From JALYUA01 sp038239305 (lineage in GTDB: Bacteria; Acidobacteriota; Thermoanaerobaculia; UBA5066; Gp7-AA6), in the NCBI GenBank assembly GCA_038239305.1, contig JBBSEW010000008.1, positions 1-64,000 of the forward strand: 64,000 bases of DNA, in the 5' to 3' direction. The notes beneath the pieces are model-generated. The model was not told where the DNA came from, did no database searches, and worked only from the letters and a program-made list of their open reading frames with translations. Both the position numbers and the translations under genes were made by a program. Of the stretch, positions 50,311 to 59,170 are shown one piece after another. The stretch's first letter is position 1. The number at the start of each line of letters is the position of its first letter.

Positions 50311-53300
50311 TTGAACTCACTGCCGCGCCTTCGCTTCGCCCTCTTCGCCTGCGCGCTCTCGTCTTTCTCGCCGCTTCTCTCCGGAGCATCTCCTTCCGGT
50401 GCAGGAGTCGATCCACGGCTCTTCTCCGACATGCGCTGGCGGTGCATCGGGCCCTTTCGCGGCGGACGGACGGTCGGCGCCGCGGGCATCCCGAATCAGC
50501 CGAACGTCTTCTTCATCGGGGTGAACAACGGCGGCGTTTGGAAAACGACGGATGCCGGGCGGACGTGGTCGCCGATCTTCGATGGCCAGCCCACCGGTTC
50601 GATCGGAGCGATCGCGCTCGCTCCTTCGAATCCCGAAGTGATCTATGTGGGCACCGGCGAGGGCCTTCAGCGGCCGGACCTCTCGACGGGCGACGGCATC
50701 TACAAGTCCACGGACGGCGGGAAAACCTGGCGCCATCTGGGCCTGCGGGACGGGCAGCAGGTGAGCGCGCTGATCGTCGATCCGAAGGACCCGAACCGCG
50801 TCTTCGCGGCCGTGCTCGGGCATCCTTACGGACCGAATCCGGAGCGCGGCGTCTTCCGCTCGACGGACGGCGGCGAAAGCTGGCAGAAGGTGCTCTCCCG
50901 CGACGAGAACACCGGCGCGGTGGCCCTCGCTTTCGATCCGGCCAACCCTCGCATCGTCTATGCCGACCTCTGGGCAGCGCGGCAGGCGCCCTGGGAGGTC
51001 GGCGCCTCGTTCAACGGGCCGGGAAGCGGCCTGTACAAGTCGGCTGACGGAGGCACGACGTGGGCGCACCTCGAGCAGGGGCTTCCGACGATCGCGCAGG
51101 GCCTCGGCCGGATCGGGCTCGCCGTGGCGCCCTCGGATCCGAACCGGATCTACGCTCAGGTGGACGCCGACGCCGAGCACGCCGGAACGTACCGCTCGGA
51201 CGATGCCGGCGCTTCCTGGAAGCGCGTGAACGCCGAAACGCGCGTCTCGGGGCGCGGGGGCGATTTCGCCGAGATCCGGGTCGACCCGAAGAATCCGGAC
51301 GTCGTGTGGGTGGCCAACACATCGACATACCGTTCGACCGACGGCGCCCGCACGTTTACGCCGTTGAAGGGCGCGCCGGGCGGCGACGATTACCACACGA
51401 TCTGGATCAACCCCGACAATCCCGAGATCGTCCTGCTCGCGGCCGATCAGGGCGCCACGATCACCTTGAACGGGGGAAAGACGTGGAGCTCCTGGTACAA
51501 CCAGCCGACGGCCCAGTTCTACCACGTGATCACGGACGACCGGTTCCCGTACTGGGTCTATGGCGGCCAGCAGGAGAGCGGCTCCGCCGGCGTCGCGAGC
51601 CGCGGGGACTCGGGCGCGATCACCTTCCGCGACTGGCATCCCGTGGGAATCGAAGAATACGGCTACGTCGCACCGGACCCTCTCGATCCGAACCTGATCT
51701 ACGGAGGCAAGGCGACGCGATTCGACCAGCGCACGGGCGAGGTCCAGGACGTCTCCCCCGTGCCGCTCCGCAACCCGAAATACCGGTTCGTGCGCACGAT
51801 GCCGATCCTGTTTTCCCCGACGGATCCGCACACGCTCTACCTCGGGTCGAACGTCATCTTCCGCACGCGCGACGGCGGACGCTCCTGGGACACGATCTCT
51901 CCCGACCTGACGCGCGAGACGTGGGAAATGCCGGCCAGCGTTGGCATTTTCGCTCCGCTCGATCCCGAGAAAGGAAAACACCGGGGAGTGATCTACACGA
52001 TCGCGCCCTCGCCGAAGGACGGAAACGTGATCTGGGCCGGCACGGACGACGGGCTGATCCACGTCTCGCACGATGCCGGCAAGAGCTGGACGAACGTGAC
52101 GCCGAAGGCTCTGACCCCATGGAGCAAAGTGTCGCTTCTCGAAGCCTCACGCTTCGATGCGGCGACGGTCTACGCCGCGGTCAACCGTTTCCGGCTCGAC
52201 GACCTCCACCCGCACATCTGGCGCACGCACGACTCAGGGGCCACGTGGCAGGAAACCGTGCGAGGACTTCCGGAGGACGCCGTCATCAACGCCGTCCGGG
52301 AGGATCCGGTCCGGCGTGGACTGCTCTTCGCCGGAAGCGAGCGGGGCGTGTTTTTCTCGATCGACGACGGCGACCGCTGGCAGGCGCTGCAGCTGAACCT
52401 TCCGCAGACCGCGGTCCGGGACCTCGTCGTCCACGGAGACGATCTCGTCGTCGGAACGCACGGGCGGTCCTTCTGGATTCTCGACAACATCACGCCGCTG
52501 CGGCAGATCACGCCGGAGGTCGAAACCGCCGAAGCGTTCCTCTTCGCGCCCGCGACGGCCTGCCGGATCCGCCGCAGCACGAACACCGACACGCCCCTTC
52601 CGCCGGAAGAGCCCGCCGGCCAGAACCCGCCGGACGGCGCGATCATCGACTACGTTCTGACGCGCCCGGCGTCTTCCATGAAGCTCGAGATCCTGGATTC
52701 CTCCGGACGCGAGCTCATGACCTGGTCGACCAACGACGTCCCGGAGCCGGTGGAGAAAGATCTGAATGTTCCTGCCTACTGGCTGCGCGAGCCGGCCCGT
52801 CTCTCGTCGGATCCGGGCATGCACCGGTTCGTCTGGGATCTGCACTTGCCTGCACCACCGACCCTCGAGCACGAATATCCCATCTCGGCGATCGTGCACG
52901 ACACGCCCCGTTCACCGCAGGGGCCCGCTGTTCTGCCCGGCCGGTACACCGTGCGGCTCGTCGCGGGCCCGCAGACGCTGAGCCGCGAGCTCACGGTGAA
53001 GATGGATCCGCGTGTCACCGTCCCTCCGGAGGCCCTCGCGAGGCAGTTTGCGATGGCGACCGAGATGACGGCGGCTCTCCGCGAGGACCGCGCTCTCCTC
53101 TCGGGCGTCGAGGCGCTCCGCAAGCAGCTCGAATCGGCAGCCGCCAGGCCCGATGCGTGGTCGGCTCGCGAAACCATCGAGGCGTTAGTCGCGCGGCTGG
53201 CGGATCTCCAGGGAACCGGCCGCCGGGCCCGTCGTGGGGCAAGCGCGGGGCCCGACCTCGCCCGTTTAAACGAAGACCTCGCCCATCTCTACGAAATCGT

Positions 53301-53457
53301 GGAGGGGGCCACGGCGCTTCCGACGACGCAGGTCGAGTCCGCGTTCCGGGAGCTCCGGGAGACTCTCGCCCGGGCGAAGGGCCAGTGGAATGAGATCCGG
53401 AAAAACGACTTGCCGAAGGTGCCGAAGAACCTGCTTCCGCCGCAGATCTCTCCCTAG
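50311..53457 (+). CDS. Secreted sortilin/VPS10-like BNR-repeat protein
   Basis: The 1048-residue protein begins with a signal peptide (about 1-26). The first 750 residues form a beta propeller with many BNR/Asp-box motifs (STDGGKTW, TTDAGRTW, STDGGESWQK, SHDAGKSW), typical of the VPS10/sortilin-like and glycosyl-hydrolase-named exo proteins abundant in Acidobacteriota. A C-terminal helical part (about 905-1048) follows. No catalytic Asp/Glu pattern of sialidases can be assigned, so enzymatic function is not claimed. The start is TTG 50311 with GAGGTG six nt before it. Confidence 0.85.
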   Translation: MNSLPRLRFALFACALSSFSPLLSGASPSGAGVDPRLFSDMRWRCIGPFRGGRTVGAAGIPNQPNVFFIGVNNGGVWKTTDAGRTWSPIFDGQPTGSIGAIALAPSNPEVIYVGTGEGLQRPDLSTGDGIYKSTDGGKTWRHLGLRDGQQVSALIVDPKDPNRVFAAVLGHPYGPNPERGVFRSTDGGESWQKVLSRDENTGAVALAFDPANPRIVYADLWAARQAPWEVGASFNGPGSGLYKSADGGTTWAHLEQGLPTIAQGLGRIGLAVAPSDPNRIYAQVDADAEHAGTYRSDDAGASWKRVNAETRVSGRGGDFAEIRVDPKNPDVVWVANTSTYRSTDGARTFTPLKGAPGGDDYHTIWINPDNPEIVLLAADQGATITLNGGKTWSSWYNQPTAQFYHVITDDRFPYWVYGGQQESGSAGVASRGDSGAITFRDWHPVGIEEYGYVAPDPLDPNLIYGGKATRFDQRTGEVQDVSPVPLRNPKYRFVRTMPILFSPTDPHTLYLGSNVIFRTRDGGRSWDTISPDLTRETWEMPASVGIFAPLDPEKGKHRGVIYTIAPSPKDGNVIWAGTDDGLIHVSHDAGKSWTNVTPKALTPWSKVSLLEASRFDAATVYAAVNRFRLDDLHPHIWRTHDSGATWQETVRGLPEDAVINAVREDPVRRGLLFAGSERGVFFSIDDGDRWQALQLNLPQTAVRDLVVHGDDLVVGTHGRSFWILDNITPLRQITPEVETAEAFLFAPATACRIRRSTNTDTPLPPEEPAGQNPPDGAIIDYVLTRPASSMKLEILDSSGRELMTWSTNDVPEPVEKDLNVPAYWLREPARLSSDPGMHRFVWDLHLPAPPTLEHEYPISAIVHDTPRSPQGPAVLPGRYTVRLVAGPQTLSRELTVKMDPRVTVPPEALARQFAMATEMTAALREDRALLSGVEALRKQLESAAARPDAWSARETIEALVARLADLQGTGRRARRGASAGPDLARLNEDLAHLYEIVEGATALPTTQVESAFRELRETLARAKGQWNEIRKNDLPKVPKNLLPPQISP

Positions 53458-53460
53458 CCG

Positions 53461-53832
53461 TCAGTAGGGCATCTCGTCGTCGCCGAGCCCGATCGCGTGC
53501 CCGATCTCGTGAACGACCGTGTCCCGGATCTCGCGGATCGCGTCCCCGCGCGTGCTACACATCCGGAGGATCGGCCCGCGGAAGATCGCGATCTGGGAAG
53601 GAAGATGCGAGACCGCGGACTGGCGATGGAAGAAATCGACGCCGCGGAAGATGCCGAAGAGCTCGGTGTCGTCCGGCGTGTCCGTCTCCTCATAGTCCTC
53701 CCTCGCCGGCTCCTCCTCGACGACGACCACCGCGTTCTCGAGGTACTTCCGGAAGTGAGCCGGAACCTGCGAGAGAGCTTCCTCGACGTAGGCCTCGAAC
53801 TCTGCCGGGCTTATCCGCGAGGCTCCCGGCAC
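53461..53832 (-). CDS. Minimal zincin metallopeptidase (MMP/DUF1025 type)
   Basis: The 123-residue protein has the zinc motif HEIGHAIGLGD (His108, Glu109, His112, Asp118) near its C-terminus and FEAYVEEALSQVPAHFRKYL at the N-terminus, the layout of the short predicted Zn-dependent protease family. The start is GTG 53832, 1 nt after the tatD stop. Substrate unknown. Confidence 0.88.
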   Translation of the reverse strand: MPGASRISPAEFEAYVEEALSQVPAHFRKYLENAVVVVEEEPAREDYEETDTPDDTELFGIFRGVDFFHRQSAVSHLPSQIAIFRGPILRMCSTRGDAIREIRDTVVHEIGHAIGLGDDEMPY

Positions 53833-53833
53833 T

Positions 53834-54631
53834 TCAGATCCCGAAGAGCGCCGTAAAGCTCGCCGTCGTCTTCTCCGCCACCTCCGCGAGGTCGACGCCC
53901 TTCACCTCCGCGAGCTTGCGCGCCGTCTCGATGACGAACGCCGGCTCTCCCGGCTTTCCCCGGTGCGGGACAGGCGCGAGAAAGGGCGTGTCCGTTTCGA
54001 TCAGCATCGCCCCGAGAGGAAGGCCCGCCGCCGCGGCGCGGATATTTTCCGCCGGCCGGAACGTGATCATCCCCGAGAACGAAATGCGATAACCGAGGTC
54101 AATCGCGCGGGCCCCGTACTCCGCGGTCTCGGTGAAGGAATGGTAGACGCCCGGACGCTCCCGGGGCGGCTGGCGCGACAGGAGGGCGAGCATCTCGACC
54201 CCGCTCTCGCGGTTGTGGAGAATGGCGGGCTTGCCCAGCCGGCGCGCGAGATCGAGCATCCATTCGAGCACGGCGATCTGCGTCTCCCGCGGCGAGTAGT
54301 CGTAATGAAAATCGAGCCCGACTTCCCCGATCGCGGCGACCTTCGGGTGGCGCGCCAGCATCTCGAGCCGCGGCCCGTCGCGCTCCGGATCGAAATCCTT
54401 CGCCTCATGGGGATGAATTCCGACGGCCGCGACGGCGTCCGGATGCCGGGACGCGATCGCCACAGCCTCCTCGGAGTCGGGAAGCGTCGTGCCGGGAATG
54501 AGAAAGCGGCGTACGCCCGCTTCGCGCGCGCGAGCGAGCAGAAGATCCGGATCCGCCGCCGCGGCGTCGCGCCCGCGGAGCTGCAGGTGGCAGTGGGAGT
54601 CGGAGAGGATCGGCAGTTCGGGCATGGGCAC
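53834..54631 (-). CDS. tatD: TatD-family metal-dependent deoxyribonuclease/hydrolase
   Basis: The 265-residue TIM-barrel hydrolase has DSHCHLQ (metal His13, His15), GIHPHEA, the bridging Glu in AIGEVGLDFHYDYSP, ILHNRESG and the C-terminal ETDTPFLAPVPHRGKPGEPA (20 residues). It acts as a 3'-5' DNase. The start may be GTG 54631 or the ATG two codons later (54625). It is in one unit with metG, 136 nt downstream of the metG stop. Confidence 0.94.
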   Translation of the reverse strand: MPMPELPILSDSHCHLQLRGRDAAAADPDLLLARAREAGVRRFLIPGTTLPDSEEAVAIASRHPDAVAAVGIHPHEAKDFDPERDGPRLEMLARHPKVAAIGEVGLDFHYDYSPRETQIAVLEWMLDLARRLGKPAILHNRESGVEMLALLSRQPPRERPGVYHSFTETAEYGARAIDLGYRISFSGMITFRPAENIRAAAAGLPLGAMLIETDTPFLAPVPHRGKPGEPAFVIETARKLAEVKGVDLAEVAEKTTASFTALFGI

Positions 54632-54640
54632 CTGTCGTGA

Positions 54641-54750
54641 GTTATCTGTTATCCGCTATCCGTTCTCGGTTTCGCTTCGCCGTGTGTGGGGCACATTCGC
54701 TCTCCCGAGGGCTCCGAACTGAAAACCAGAAACCGAGAACTGAAAACGGT
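54641..54750. repeat. Spacer with TTATCCG and GAAAACC/GAGAACTGAAAAC words
   Basis: At 54641-54680 TTATCTG, TTATCCG, CTATCCG, TTCTCGG repeat loosely; at 54716-54750 GAAAACCAGAAACCGAG and AACTGAAAAC follow. Looser than the GGGAAAC blocks but of the same type. Confidence 0.55.
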
Positions 54751-54767
54751 CCCCGGGATCCAGTGGT

Positions 54768-56843
54768 TCACTTCACCCGGCTCCCCGGCGGCACGTCCGG
54801 CCGGACTTCGAGCAGGGACGGCTCCCCCGCCTCTCCGACGGTAGCGGCGAGGACCATTCCGTTCGACTCGACCCCCATGAGCTTCGCCGGCTTGAGATTG
54901 GCGACGATCACGACGTTCCGCCCGACGAGCTCCTCCGGCGTGTATTTCGCCGCGATGCCCGCGACGATCTGGCGCTGCTCCGAGCCCGCGTCGACTTGAA
55001 GCTTCATGAGCTTGTTCGACTTCGGGACGCGCTCCGCCGACAGGATCTTCGCCGTGACGAGGCGGACCTTCTGAAACTCGTCGATCCCGATACGCTCGTC
55101 CGAGGGCGAGGCCGCCTGCGTCGAGGCCGCGCCGGAAACGGCGGAAGCCGCAGGAACAGCGGGGACAGCGGGAACCGCGGGGACGGCGGGTACAGCGGCC
55201 GAGGCGTCACCCCCAGGCGGCGGGCTCGGATTCGAGGAAGGCACCCCCGATTCGTGGGGGGCGCTTGCGTCTTTCGGGAATTCCGTCATCGTGTCTCCTT
55301 CCGGTTTCAGGTATGCGGCGATGTCCGCGCGGGGAAAAAGCGGCGGCGACTCGGGAAGGGGTGCCCCGAGCGCGAGACCTCCCCACGTCAGGTCGGGCTT
55401 TTCCGGGTCACGGGCCGGCAGCCCGAGGGTCTCGAAGATCCGCCGGGACGTGGACGGTATGAACGGGGAGAGCATCACCGCCGAAACCCGGAGCCCCTCC
55501 AGGGCGCCGTAGAGGATCCGATGAAGCCGCGGCGTGGCGCCCTCTTCTTTGCGGATCTTCCAGGGCTCGTGCCCGACGATGTAGCCGTTGATCTCGGCGA
55601 GGAGCTTCCAGACCGCCTCGATGGCGCGGTGAAACGACAGCTCGAGCATTGCCTGTCGCCACTCGGCGCGGACGTGCCCGTATGCGGTGTGGATCGCGTT
55701 GTCCGCACACGGCACGCCCGGCGCGGCTCCGAACGCCTGGCGGCAGAGGGCCGCCACTCGCGAAACCGTGTTGCCGAGATCGTTGGCGAGGTCGGCGTTG
55801 TAGCGGACGAGAAAGGCTTCGTCCGAAAAGCCTGCATCCTGCCCGAACGCCATCTCCCGCAGGAGAAAGTATCGGACGGCATCGGGGCCGAAGTCCGCCG
55901 CGAGCGCGTCCGGGCGAACGATCCCGCCGACCGACTTCGAAATTTTCTTTCCGTCGCGCAGCCACCAGCCATGCGCCCAGATCGTCGTCGGAAGCGGCAG
56001 GCCGGCGGAGAGCAGGAAAGCGGGCCAGTAAACCGCGTGGAAACGCAGGATGTCCTTGCCGATCAGGTGCACCCGGCGGGACTCCGGATTGTCCCAGAAC
56101 TCCTTGTACAGGCCCTCATCCGCAGATCCGAATCCGAGCGCGGTGATGTAGTTGGCGAGGGCGTCGAGCCAGACATAGACGACGTGGCCGGGATGGTTCG
56201 GGAATGGAATTCCCCAGGAGAGCTTCGTGCGCGACACGGAGAGGTCGTTCAGTCCGCCCTTGATGAATGACACGACCTCGGCTCGCCGGGTGTCGGGGCG
56301 GATGAACTCGGGGTGGCTCTCGATGTGCTGCAGCAGCGGCTCGGCATAGCGGGACAGGCGGAAGAAGATGTTCTCTTCGGACTCCCAGACGCAGGGAGTC
56401 CCGTGGATCGGACATCGCCGCTCCGCGTCGAGCTCCTTCTCGGTGTAGAACACCTCGCACCCGGAGCAGTACCAGCCCTCGTGCTTCGCCGTGTAAAAGT
56501 CGTCCGCCGCGGCAATTCGGGCGATCAGCGCCTCGACCCCCCGGAGGTGGCGGTCCTCGGTGGTGCGGATGAAGTCGTCGTGGGCCACGTCGTAGGTTTT
56601 CCAGAGCTCGCCATAACGAGCGACGACGCGATCCGCGAGAGCGATCGGCGACACGCCCTGCTCGACCGCGGCCTTCTCGATCTTCTGTCCGTGCTCGTCC
56701 GTTCCGGTCAGAAATCGCGTGGGCTCGCCGGCGAGCCGATGAAAGCGCGTTACGGCATCGCCCACCACCGTCGTGTAGATGTGCCCGATGTGGGGCAGAT
56801 CGTTGACGTAGTAGATCGGCGTCGTTGCGTAAAAAGGCTTCAC
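54768..56843 (-). CDS. metG: Methionyl-tRNA synthetase
   Basis: The 691-residue class I synthetase has HIGH at 18-21, a zinc knuckle with Cys126, Cys129, Cys144 and probably His147, and KISKS at 301-305 (KMSKS with Ile). The anticodon-binding helical domain follows. A Pro/Ala/Val-rich linker (about 575-595) with repeated AVP units leads to a C-terminal EMAP-like tRNA-binding domain (about 600-691; VRLVTAKILSAERVPKSNKL). The GTG at 56843 (MKPFYATTPIYYVNDLPHIG) is chosen because the 30 codons upstream are spacer repeat. Confidence 0.96.
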   Translation of the reverse strand: MKPFYATTPIYYVNDLPHIGHIYTTVVGDAVTRFHRLAGEPTRFLTGTDEHGQKIEKAAVEQGVSPIALADRVVARYGELWKTYDVAHDDFIRTTEDRHLRGVEALIARIAAADDFYTAKHEGWYCSGCEVFYTEKELDAERRCPIHGTPCVWESEENIFFRLSRYAEPLLQHIESHPEFIRPDTRRAEVVSFIKGGLNDLSVSRTKLSWGIPFPNHPGHVVYVWLDALANYITALGFGSADEGLYKEFWDNPESRRVHLIGKDILRFHAVYWPAFLLSAGLPLPTTIWAHGWWLRDGKKISKSVGGIVRPDALAADFGPDAVRYFLLREMAFGQDAGFSDEAFLVRYNADLANDLGNTVSRVAALCRQAFGAAPGVPCADNAIHTAYGHVRAEWRQAMLELSFHRAIEAVWKLLAEINGYIVGHEPWKIRKEEGATPRLHRILYGALEGLRVSAVMLSPFIPSTSRRIFETLGLPARDPEKPDLTWGGLALGAPLPESPPLFPRADIAAYLKPEGDTMTEFPKDASAPHESGVPSSNPSPPPGGDASAAVPAVPAVPAVPAVPAASAVSGAASTQAASPSDERIGIDEFQKVRLVTAKILSAERVPKSNKLMKLQVDAGSEQRQIVAGIAAKYTPEELVGRNVVIVANLKPAKLMGVESNGMVLAATVGEAGEPSLLEVRPDVPPGSRVK

Positions 56844-56891
56844 GGGGGAAGAAGCTATCAGCTCCCGGTTGCGGCCGGGGGACGGGGCCGT

Positions 56892-56957
56892 GTTCCGTTT
56901 TTCGTTTTCCGTTTTCCGTATTCCGTCTTCCATCTTCCGTTTTGAGTTTCGAGTTTT
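56892..56957. repeat. TTCCGTTTTTCG tandem repeat upstream of metG
   Basis: Eight units of 7-8 bases (TTCCGTT, TTTCGTT, TTCCGTA, TTCCGTC, TTCCATC, TTCCGTT) follow one another. The rest of the 220-base gap to radC (56958-57064) shows no other feature. Confidence 0.8.
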
Positions 56958-57064
56958 TTCGCACCTTCAGCGTCGGCTCCGGGCTGACGACGAGCGACTC
57001 TCTCCGTGCGACGGATGCGGACCGGCTGAACCGATGACGGGGACGGGTGACCGACGACTTTCTT

Positions 57065-57769
57065 TCACATCAACCCCGCCTCCCGGAACGACACACATCC
57101 GGAGCGGCCCACCACGATGTGGTCGAGCAGGCGGATCCCGACGGACTCCGAGGCTTGAGCGAGACGGCGCGTGAAGTCGCGATCCTCCCGCGATGGAGAG
57201 GGATCGCCCGACGGGTGGTTGTGGTACAGGATGACGCCCGCGGCATTTTCGAGCAGCGCCTGCTTCAGGATCTCGCGCGGCTCGACCACCGCGCGGTCGA
57301 GCGTGCCCCGGTAGATGTCCGGCACGTCGCGCAGGAGCCGATTCCGCGCGTTGACGAAGAGCGCGCCGGTCCGCTCCTGCGCACCGTCGCCGCGCGTGCG
57401 TCGCAGGTACTCCTTCACGAGCGCCGGTTCCTGGAAGAGATCGCGGAGCGGAAGAGGCTCCGCCGCCAGCCTCCGTGAGAGCTCGAGCGCCGCCTCGATC
57501 ACGGCCGCCCGCGCCCCCTTGATCCCCCGCTCGCGGCGCAGCTCCGCGCCCGTCATTCCGGCGAGGCCGACGAGGCCGCCCCGCGACGCGAGGATGGCGC
57601 GGGCGCAATCGAGCGCGCTGCCCCCGCGCGTGCCGGAGCCGAGAAGGAGCGAGAGGAGCTCCTCGTTCGAGAGGGCCGCCGCTCCGACGCGGGAGAGCCG
57701 CTCGCGCGGACGGTCCTCGCAGGGAAGATCGCGAATCCGAAAAAAATGTCGAGTCGGAATTTCGGTCAT
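57065..57769 (-). CDS. radC: RadC-family JAB/MPN domain protein
   Basis: The 234-residue protein has the RadC helix-hairpin-helix-like N-terminal half (LSNEELLSLLLGSGTRG) and a C-terminal JAB1/MPN domain with the metal motif HNHPSGDPSPSREDRDFT and Glu at EPREI. The role of RadC is uncertain; it is no longer regarded as a core repair protein in E. coli. ATG 57769 gives the usual length; an ATG 15 codons earlier is possible. Confidence 0.92.
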   Translation of the reverse strand: MTEIPTRHFFRIRDLPCEDRPRERLSRVGAAALSNEELLSLLLGSGTRGGSALDCARAILASRGGLVGLAGMTGAELRRERGIKGARAAVIEAALELSRRLAAEPLPLRDLFQEPALVKEYLRRTRGDGAQERTGALFVNARNRLLRDVPDIYRGTLDRAVVEPREILKQALLENAAGVILYHNHPSGDPSPSREDRDFTRRLAQASESVGIRLLDHIVVGRSGCVSFREAGLM

Positions 57770-57825
57770 GCGCAGGGCCGGGGGAACCGGTCGCGCCCGA
57801 GGAGGACGAGGCATATTCTCACACT

Positions 57826-58047
57826 ATGGATGGACGCGGCCCGCTCCCGATGCGAACGATCCTGCTCGTGGCGGGTATCCTCTGCGTCGCGGCGGCCGTT
57901 CTCTGGCCGATCCTCTCGCGATGGGTCGGGCGCCTGCCCGGGGACATCACCGTGAGGAAGGGCCCGTGGACCTTCGCGTTTCCGATCGTCACCTGCCTCC
58001 TGCTGTCGTTTCTTCTCTCGCTCTTTTTCGCGCTCTTTCGGCGATGA
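57826..58047 (+). CDS. DUF2905 small membrane protein
   Basis: The 73-residue protein has two membrane helices (about 10-30 and 50-69) around the family motif VGRLPGDITVRKGPWTFAFP (20 residues). Function unknown. The start may be the ATG at 57826 or at 57850. Its 3' end overlaps the 3' end of the convergent glycosyltransferase by 59 bases. Confidence 0.85.
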   Translation: MDGRGPLPMRTILLVAGILCVAAAVLWPILSRWVGRLPGDITVRKGPWTFAFPIVTCLLLSFLLSLFFALFRR

Positions 58048-59170
58048 GTCGGCGGTAGAGCGCCTCGATCCGGTCGAGCCGGACCTCCGAAGAAAACCCC
58101 TTCTCGACCCGTTCCCGTCCGGCGCGGCCGAGCCGGACGCCGAGAGCCCGATCGAGGAGGAGGTGCCGGAGAGCCGCTGCCAGGGCCGGCGGGTCCCGTG
58201 GCGGCACAAGGAGACCCGATTCGCCGTCCTGGACGAGCTCGGGATTGCCACCGGCCGCGCTCGCCACCACGGGGCGGGCGAGCGCCATCGCCTCCCTCAA
58301 GGTCCCCGTGATGCCCAGTCCCTCGTAGGAGAGGTCCGCTACGGCATCGGCCGATGCCAGGACATCCGGCATGTCGGTGCGGAATCCGATCGTCAGGATC
58401 CGGCTTCCCAGTCCCGGAAGGCTCTGCTCGGCGAACCCGCGAACTTCCTCCTTCTTCGACTCGTCCTCGCACGCGACGATGGCGGTTTTCAAGCGGGGAA
58501 ATTCATCCGCCAGGAGCGCGGTCGCGGCCACGAGATCCCGCCAGCCCTTCCACTCCCGCGCGCCGACCTGCACGACGAGGAAGTCACCGTCCGCGATCCC
58601 CCACTCTTTCCGGATCTTCGCCCCGTCCGCCTTCGCCGGGTCGAAAACGGAGAGGTCGACTCCGGCGTAGACAACGTTCACCTTTTCCGCGGGAAGGCGG
58701 CCCGAGCGGACGATCACGCGCTGGATGTCCTTGCACACCGTCACGACGGCGTCCATCCTGAAGTGATACTTGATCCGATTGAACGCGTCGAGCGGAAACG
58801 ACACACCGCGGTTGACGACGAGAACGGGGCGGCGCTTCGAGAAGAGCGTCGAGAAGAGCGCGACCGAGTGGGCAATCCCCTTGTGCACATGGATCACGTC
58901 GACTTGTCTCTCCTCGATGATCCGCGCGAGAGCCCGGGCGCTCGCAAAATCAAATTCGTGCCGGAGCGGCAGCGGGAGAAAGGCGACGCCATCCGCGCGG
59001 GCCCGCCCGGGCACGTCCCCTGCCTCTCGCGAAATCACGGCGACGCGGTGTCCGCGCCGGGAGAGGCCGCGCCCGAGCTGGTACATCTGGACGACGCTCC
59101 CCGTTGAGAAAAGGCCCTTCTCGAGGATCTGAAGAACGGACAGAGGCCGCGCGCCGGGCCCCTCGGTCAC
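57989..59170 (-). CDS. Glycosyltransferase, GT4 family
   Basis: The 393-residue GT-B enzyme has an acceptor half with the start LSVLQILEKGLFSTGSVVQM (20 residues) and VDVIHVHKGIAHS, and a donor half with VVQVGAREWKGWRDLVAATA and the E-x7-E type region GLGITGTLREAMALARPVVA (20 residues). The start is GTG 59170, overlapping the stop of the oxidoreductase before it (GTGA). It probably makes a surface glycan. The back-frame upstream of 59170 belongs to the oxidoreductase. Confidence 0.88.
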   Translation of the reverse strand: MTEGPGARPLSVLQILEKGLFSTGSVVQMYQLGRGLSRRGHRVAVISREAGDVPGRARADGVAFLPLPLRHEFDFASARALARIIEERQVDVIHVHKGIAHSVALFSTLFSKRRPVLVVNRGVSFPLDAFNRIKYHFRMDAVVTVCKDIQRVIVRSGRLPAEKVNVVYAGVDLSVFDPAKADGAKIRKEWGIADGDFLVVQVGAREWKGWRDLVAATALLADEFPRLKTAIVACEDESKKEEVRGFAEQSLPGLGSRILTIGFRTDMPDVLASADAVADLSYEGLGITGTLREAMALARPVVASAAGGNPELVQDGESGLLVPPRDPPALAAALRHLLLDRALGVRLGRAGRERVEKGFSSEVRLDRIEALYRRLIAERARKRAREETTAGGR

